NCBI GenBank assembly: GCA_016787085.1
Contig: JAEUVJ010000057.1
Location: 96,515-160,514, forward strand
Direction: 5' to 3'
DNA length: 64,000 nucleotides
DNA from: Chitinophagaceae bacterium
Lineage (GTDB): Bacteria > Bacteroidota > Bacteroidia > Chitinophagales > Chitinophagaceae
Below the pieces are notes generated by a model. It saw only the letters and a program-made list of their open reading frames with translations. It ran no database searches and had not been told where the DNA came from. Of the stretch, positions 61,272 through 64,000 are shown one piece after another. How positions within the stretch are numbered: position 1 is the first letter of the stretch; each line of letters opens with the position of its first letter. Position numbers and translations under genes: made by a program.

Positions 61272-61682
61272 ATGCATATCGAAATAAATGATAACACGAC
61301 ACTACAGGAGATACAGCAAACATTCTCTGACTTTTATCCCTGGCTCCGGATCGGATTCTATAATAAAGCGCACAAAAAATACGAAGGATCTGAAATAACT
61401 AACCTGCTCGGTTCAGGCAATTCAGTCGGGGACGTAAAGCGAACACATGTATCCGGTCTTCTTGAGATCAGGCCATCTTACAAAGTTGAAGAGGTAGAAA
61501 GGGAGTTCCAGGAGAGGTTTGGATTATCTGTCCAGGTCATGATGAAAGAAAAAGGTCAGTGGGTGCAGACAACAGGCACGGATATCCTGACATTGAAAGA
61601 CATCAACCAACTCAGCCGCAACGCATCCGACGAATACATCCTCTCGGAACTGGAAGCTGAGGAAGAGGAAGAAGAAAGCTGA
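61272..61682 (+). CDS. Hypothetical cytoplasmic protein with internal duplication and acidic tail
   Basis: A 136-residue protein, no signal peptide. Two halves share a pattern: IEINDNTTLQEIQQTFSDFYP (residues 3-23) and LEIRPSYKVEEVEREFQERFG (about 64-84), each followed by a hydrophobic strand (LRIGFYNK and LSVQVMMKEKG). This looks like two beta-alpha-beta units. The tail ends in eight Glu residues and Ser. I do not recognise a family. It is followed after 49 bases by another small hypothetical and may be co-transcribed with it. Confidence 0.72.
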   Translation: MHIEINDNTTLQEIQQTFSDFYPWLRIGFYNKAHKKYEGSEITNLLGSGNSVGDVKRTHVSGLLEIRPSYKVEEVEREFQERFGLSVQVMMKEKGQWVQTTGTDILTLKDINQLSRNASDEYILSELEAEEEEEES

Positions 61683-61731
61683 GTAAAACTGTCGTATCAA
61701 AATGACCATTTAACACTCAATACCCGACTAT

Positions 61732-62121
61732 ATGGCTAATACTATTGCAGCATTTTACGCCGATGAGCTGACTGACTGGAGTCACCATATTGACTTATAT
61801 AGCGGAGAGGCCGAAGAATTCGAAGAAAGATTGAAAGAAGTAATACAGCGCAACAATATCCCGGCTATCGGGGAAGCGGTGGATCATTTCCAGGACATGC
61901 TGACCGGTATCCTGAATAAACTTTTCCGGCTACAGGAAGAAATTTACCAACAGGAAGAAAAATTAAGAACAGATGGCTCGCTTGCGGGGAACAGTTCAAT
62001 CACGACAGAAACAGAAAAACAACAGAACCTGTTACGTCGTTTCATGCAGGCGGTAGAAAAAGAATACATTGATGTAAAATATGCCTGCTATGATTTTTTA
62101 TCAGGGACACTGAAAAAATAA
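61732..62121 (+). CDS. Hypothetical all-helical protein
   Basis: A 129-residue protein predicted to be all helix with heptad-like stretches (GILNKLFRLQEEIYQQEEKLR, QQNLLRRFMQAVEKEYIDVKYACYDFL). No signal peptide, no metal motif, no known family recognised. Its neighbours are another small hypothetical upstream and a convergent phosphoribosyltransferase gene. Similar small proteins often accompany stress genes in Bacteroidota, but that is only a hint. Confidence 0.72.
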   Translation: MANTIAAFYADELTDWSHHIDLYSGEAEEFEERLKEVIQRNNIPAIGEAVDHFQDMLTGILNKLFRLQEEIYQQEEKLRTDGSLAGNSSITTETEKQQNLLRRFMQAVEKEYIDVKYACYDFLSGTLKK

Positions 62122-62142
62122 GGTCAAAACAAAAACCTCCCT

Positions 62143-62162
62143 TTACCGGTCATTGCCGGTAA
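62143..62162. terminator. Weak hairpin between convergent genes
   Basis: TTACCGG (62143-62149) and CCGGTAA (62156-62162) form a 7-base-pair stem between two convergent genes. Neither flank has a good U-tract, so its terminator role is uncertain. Confidence 0.4.
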
Positions 62163-62166
62163 CTCG

Positions 62167-62832
62167 TTATCCGGCCTTTTTCAATTCACGTAATTTATCC
62201 AGGTAATACATTACTTCATCATCATCCACCTGCGAAAAGTTTTTATAAAAGGCGCCTACCCCCGGAAAATACTGGGGAATCAGCGGACAAATGAATTCAT
62301 CCACCAACGGGGATAATTTTTCATACGCACTGTCGGATGCCACAGGCACTGCTATGACAATTTTGGCCGGTTCGCTTTTACGCAGCATATTCACTGTACT
62401 CATCAGTGTATTTCCGGTGGCTACACCATCATCAATTACAATAACCGTTTTATCTTTCAGGTCTTCAGGTTCTTTATCGCCCATGAACTGTTTGTACATT
62501 TCCCTTAACCTTACCCTTATTTTATTTGTTTCCTTCTCGATATATGCATCAGTCACATCTTCATGCGGGACCACAAACCGTTCGGTCAGGCTGACCGAAC
62601 CGATGGCATATTCGCTGTTCAACGGATGCCCTATCTTTTTGGTCAGCAGCAGGTCCAATGGCCAGTCCAATTCTTTTGCCACTATATAAGCAATAGGTAC
62701 GCCGCCTCTCGGCACAGCTAATACCACACCCGGAATGCCCTGGTATTTTCTCAATTTTTCCGCCAGCATCATACCGGCTTCTATGCGATCGTAATACATA
62801 AAACTTCTTTTTTGATGATCAAAAATGCTCAC
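62167..62832 (-). CDS. Phosphoribosyltransferase-like protein
   Basis: A 210- to 221-residue type I PRTase-fold protein. The PRPP loop is VIVIDDGVATGNTLMS, and VVLAVPRGGVPIAYIVAKEL precedes it. Two starts are possible: GTG at 62832 overlaps the upstream gene stop by four bases (GTGA), while ATG at 62799 begins at YYDRIEAGMMLAEKL, where the family usually starts; the second looks safer. Members occur in stress clusters beside dienelactone hydrolase-like and erythromycin esterase-like genes, exactly the order found here. The nucleobase substrate is unknown. Confidence 0.88.
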   Translation of the reverse strand: MSIFDHQKRSFMYYDRIEAGMMLAEKLRKYQGIPGVVLAVPRGGVPIAYIVAKELDWPLDLLLTKKIGHPLNSEYAIGSVSLTERFVVPHEDVTDAYIEKETNKIRVRLREMYKQFMGDKEPEDLKDKTVIVIDDGVATGNTLMSTVNMLRKSEPAKIVIAVPVASDSAYEKLSPLVDEFICPLIPQYFPGVGAFYKNFSQVDDDEVMYYLDKLRELKKAG

Positions 62833-63488
62833 TGATGAACTGCTGCCGGCTGCAGGTATTTCTCAAACCATGCTGTCGCCAAAGCAGCCACTTTATCCAT
62901 GGTTCCCTGTTCTTCAAAAAGATGAGTTGCACCCGGAATGATCTCGATCTTCTTTTCGCACTCCAGCCGATCATACGCCTGCCTGTTTAACTGTAATACA
63001 TCATGGTCCAGTTCACCAACGATCAGCAGCACAGGCGCTTCTACCATGTGTAATGATCCCATTGCCAGGTCCGGCCTTCCGCCTCTTGAAACAACAGCGT
63101 TTATTTTACCAGGTAATATGGCGGCTGCTTTTAATGCCGAGGCTGCTCCGGTGCTTGCGCCAAAATAGCCGATGCGGCTTTTCTTTGCGGCAGGTAGTAC
63201 TCCCAGCCACTCGGTCGCACCGGCCAATCTCTTTGTCAGCAGATCAATATCGAACCGGTTGTGATAATGCCTGTCCTCCTCCGGAGTTAACAAATCGAAT
63301 AATAATGTTCCGAAATGATGCTCATGAAGATAGCGGGCCACCATCTGGTTTCGGGGACTCTGGCGGCTGCTGCCACTACCATGTGAAAAGACCACGATTC
63401 CATTTGCCTTTTGCGGAATGATCAGCTCCCCTTCAACTTTTATTTTTCCAACAGGGATATTCACTTCTTTATTATAAACATATTCCAT
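62829..63488 (-). CDS. Dienelactone hydrolase-family alpha/beta-hydrolase
   Basis: A 219-residue cytoplasmic hydrolase. The oxyanion/strand segment is GIVVFSHGSGSSRQSPRNQ, the nucleophile elbow is GYFGASTGAASAL (Ser), a later Asp is in LIVGELDHDVL and a His in GATHLFEEQGT. It overlaps or abuts the phosphoribosyltransferase gene and is divergent from the erythromycin-esterase-like gene. Function is probably hydrolysis of an ester or lactone during stress; the substrate is unknown. Confidence 0.88.
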   Translation of the reverse strand: MEYVYNKEVNIPVGKIKVEGELIIPQKANGIVVFSHGSGSSRQSPRNQMVARYLHEHHFGTLLFDLLTPEEDRHYHNRFDIDLLTKRLAGATEWLGVLPAAKKSRIGYFGASTGAASALKAAAILPGKINAVVSRGGRPDLAMGSLHMVEAPVLLIVGELDHDVLQLNRQAYDRLECEKKIEIIPGATHLFEEQGTMDKVAALATAWFEKYLQPAAVHQ

Positions 63489-63619
63489 AAAGACATTTTT
63501 GAGTGATATAATTTATAACGATTATACTGTCAATACCAATGATTACAATCACCGGATAGCGTGACAGCTCTCATTTGAAAAAGGGAGTAAAAAAAACCAG
63601 TTTTGAATAAAGGGGTGGT

Positions 63620-64000
63620 ATGCGTCGCTATTTTACCAAAGAAGTAGCTTTTTCAGAAAGAGAGGCCGTGAATGCCATCAAACAATGGGCATACCCGCTT
63701 CAGCATGTACACGATCTGGATCCTCTCTTTACGAGAATTGACGATGCCCGGATTGTCATGCTGGGTGAAGCGTCGCATGGAACACACGAATATTACACGT
63801 GGAGAAGTTATATCACCAAACGACTGGTGGAAGAAAAAGGATTTGATTTCATCGCAGTGGAAGGCGACTGGCCTGATTGTTACCGGCTGAACCGGTATAT
63901 AAAGAATTATATCAGCAGTGAAAAAGGCCCTGTAAAAGTATTGCAGGATTTTAACCGCTGGCCTACATGGATGTGGGCCAACTGGGAAATAGCTGCACTG
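63620..64000 (+). CDS. Erythromycin esterase-family protein, 3' end beyond window
   Basis: The first 127 codons are visible from ATG 63620, in frame to the last base. The family block is IVMLGEASHGTHEYYTWRSY, with the conserved Glu-x-Ser-His-Gly and the following Glu, then FIAVEGDWPDCYRLNRYI and RWPTWMWANWEI. Members include macrolide esterases EreA/EreB and many uncharacterised stress proteins that group with phosphoribosyltransferases. The rest of the gene (family length ~420 residues) lies beyond the right edge. No claim of antibiotic resistance can be made from this part. Confidence 0.88.
   Translation, partial: MRRYFTKEVAFSEREAVNAIKQWAYPLQHVHDLDPLFTRIDDARIVMLGEASHGTHEYYTWRSYITKRLVEEKGFDFIAVEGDWPDCYRLNRYIKNYISSEKGPVKVLQDFNRWPTWMWANWEIAAL

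Overview
This window looks like a chromosomal carbohydrate-utilisation region of a Bacteroidota bacterium, plausibly a member of the Chitinophagaceae (family level is inference). The reasons are a SusC/SusD outer-membrane pair, a type IX secretion (T9SS) C-terminal sorting domain, many Tat-exported Gfo/Idh/MocA oxidoreductases, lipoproteins with short N-regions, and few clear Shine-Dalgarno sequences. No rRNA, tRNA, CRISPR array or complete insertion sequence was seen.

Region 1 (1-12.6 kb, + strand) is a hemicellulose locus. It encodes a GH43 enzyme (its start codon is cut by one base at the window edge), a NodB deacetylase fused to a CE15-type esterase, a GH3 enzyme with a PA14 insert, two exported Gfo/Idh/MocA proteins, a CE1-like esterase, a bicupin and a TolB-like propeller protein. 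The set fits acetylated glucuronoxylan. A convergent Gfo/Idh/MocA gene and a SASA esterase follow (12.6-14.6 kb).

Region 2 (14.6-23.1 kb, - strand) is a probable seven-gene operon: AraC regulator, FGGY kinase, RraA-fold protein, enolase-superfamily dehydratase, BASS-type transporter, second RraA-fold protein, second dehydratase. Both dehydratases carry Tat signals and both RraA-fold proteins carry Sec signals. This suggests a sugar-acid dehydratase/retro-aldolase route outside the cytoplasm, the most unusual idea in the window.

Region 3 (23.3-34.5 kb, + strand) holds SusC/SusD, then an IlvD/Edd dehydratase, an SMP-30 lactonase lipoprotein, a FAH-family enzyme, a GntP permease and a zinc alcohol dehydrogenase: a non-phosphorylative aldonate pathway. 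Region 4 (34.5-38 kb) is partly decayed, with a frameshifted glycoside hydrolase, a 3' remnant resembling a PL6 lyase, and an outer-membrane barrel-like protein.

Region 5 (38-46.1 kb) is an L-rhamnose operon: GntR/LacI-type regulator, rhaT, bifunctional aldolase/dehydrogenase, rhaM, rhaI, rhaB. A four-helix-bundle gene flanked by inverted heptamer-rich repeats sits between rhaI and rhaB. Region 6 (46.2-50.1 kb) is a hexarate pathway: GntP permease, galactarate dehydratase, KdgD. Regions 3 and 6 both lead to 2,5-dioxopentanoate, whose dehydrogenase is not in the window.

Region 7 (50.2-64 kb) is mixed: an A+T-rich membrane protein, a lipoprotein, an L,D-transpeptidase, two Hsp20 proteins, a giant T9SS protein with near-identical 594-bp tandem repeats, a VOC protein, a zinc-ribbon protein, a phospholipase D-family protein, two small hypotheticals, a short FtsH-like remnant, and a phosphoribosyltransferase / alpha-beta hydrolase / erythromycin-esterase-like group that runs off the right edge.
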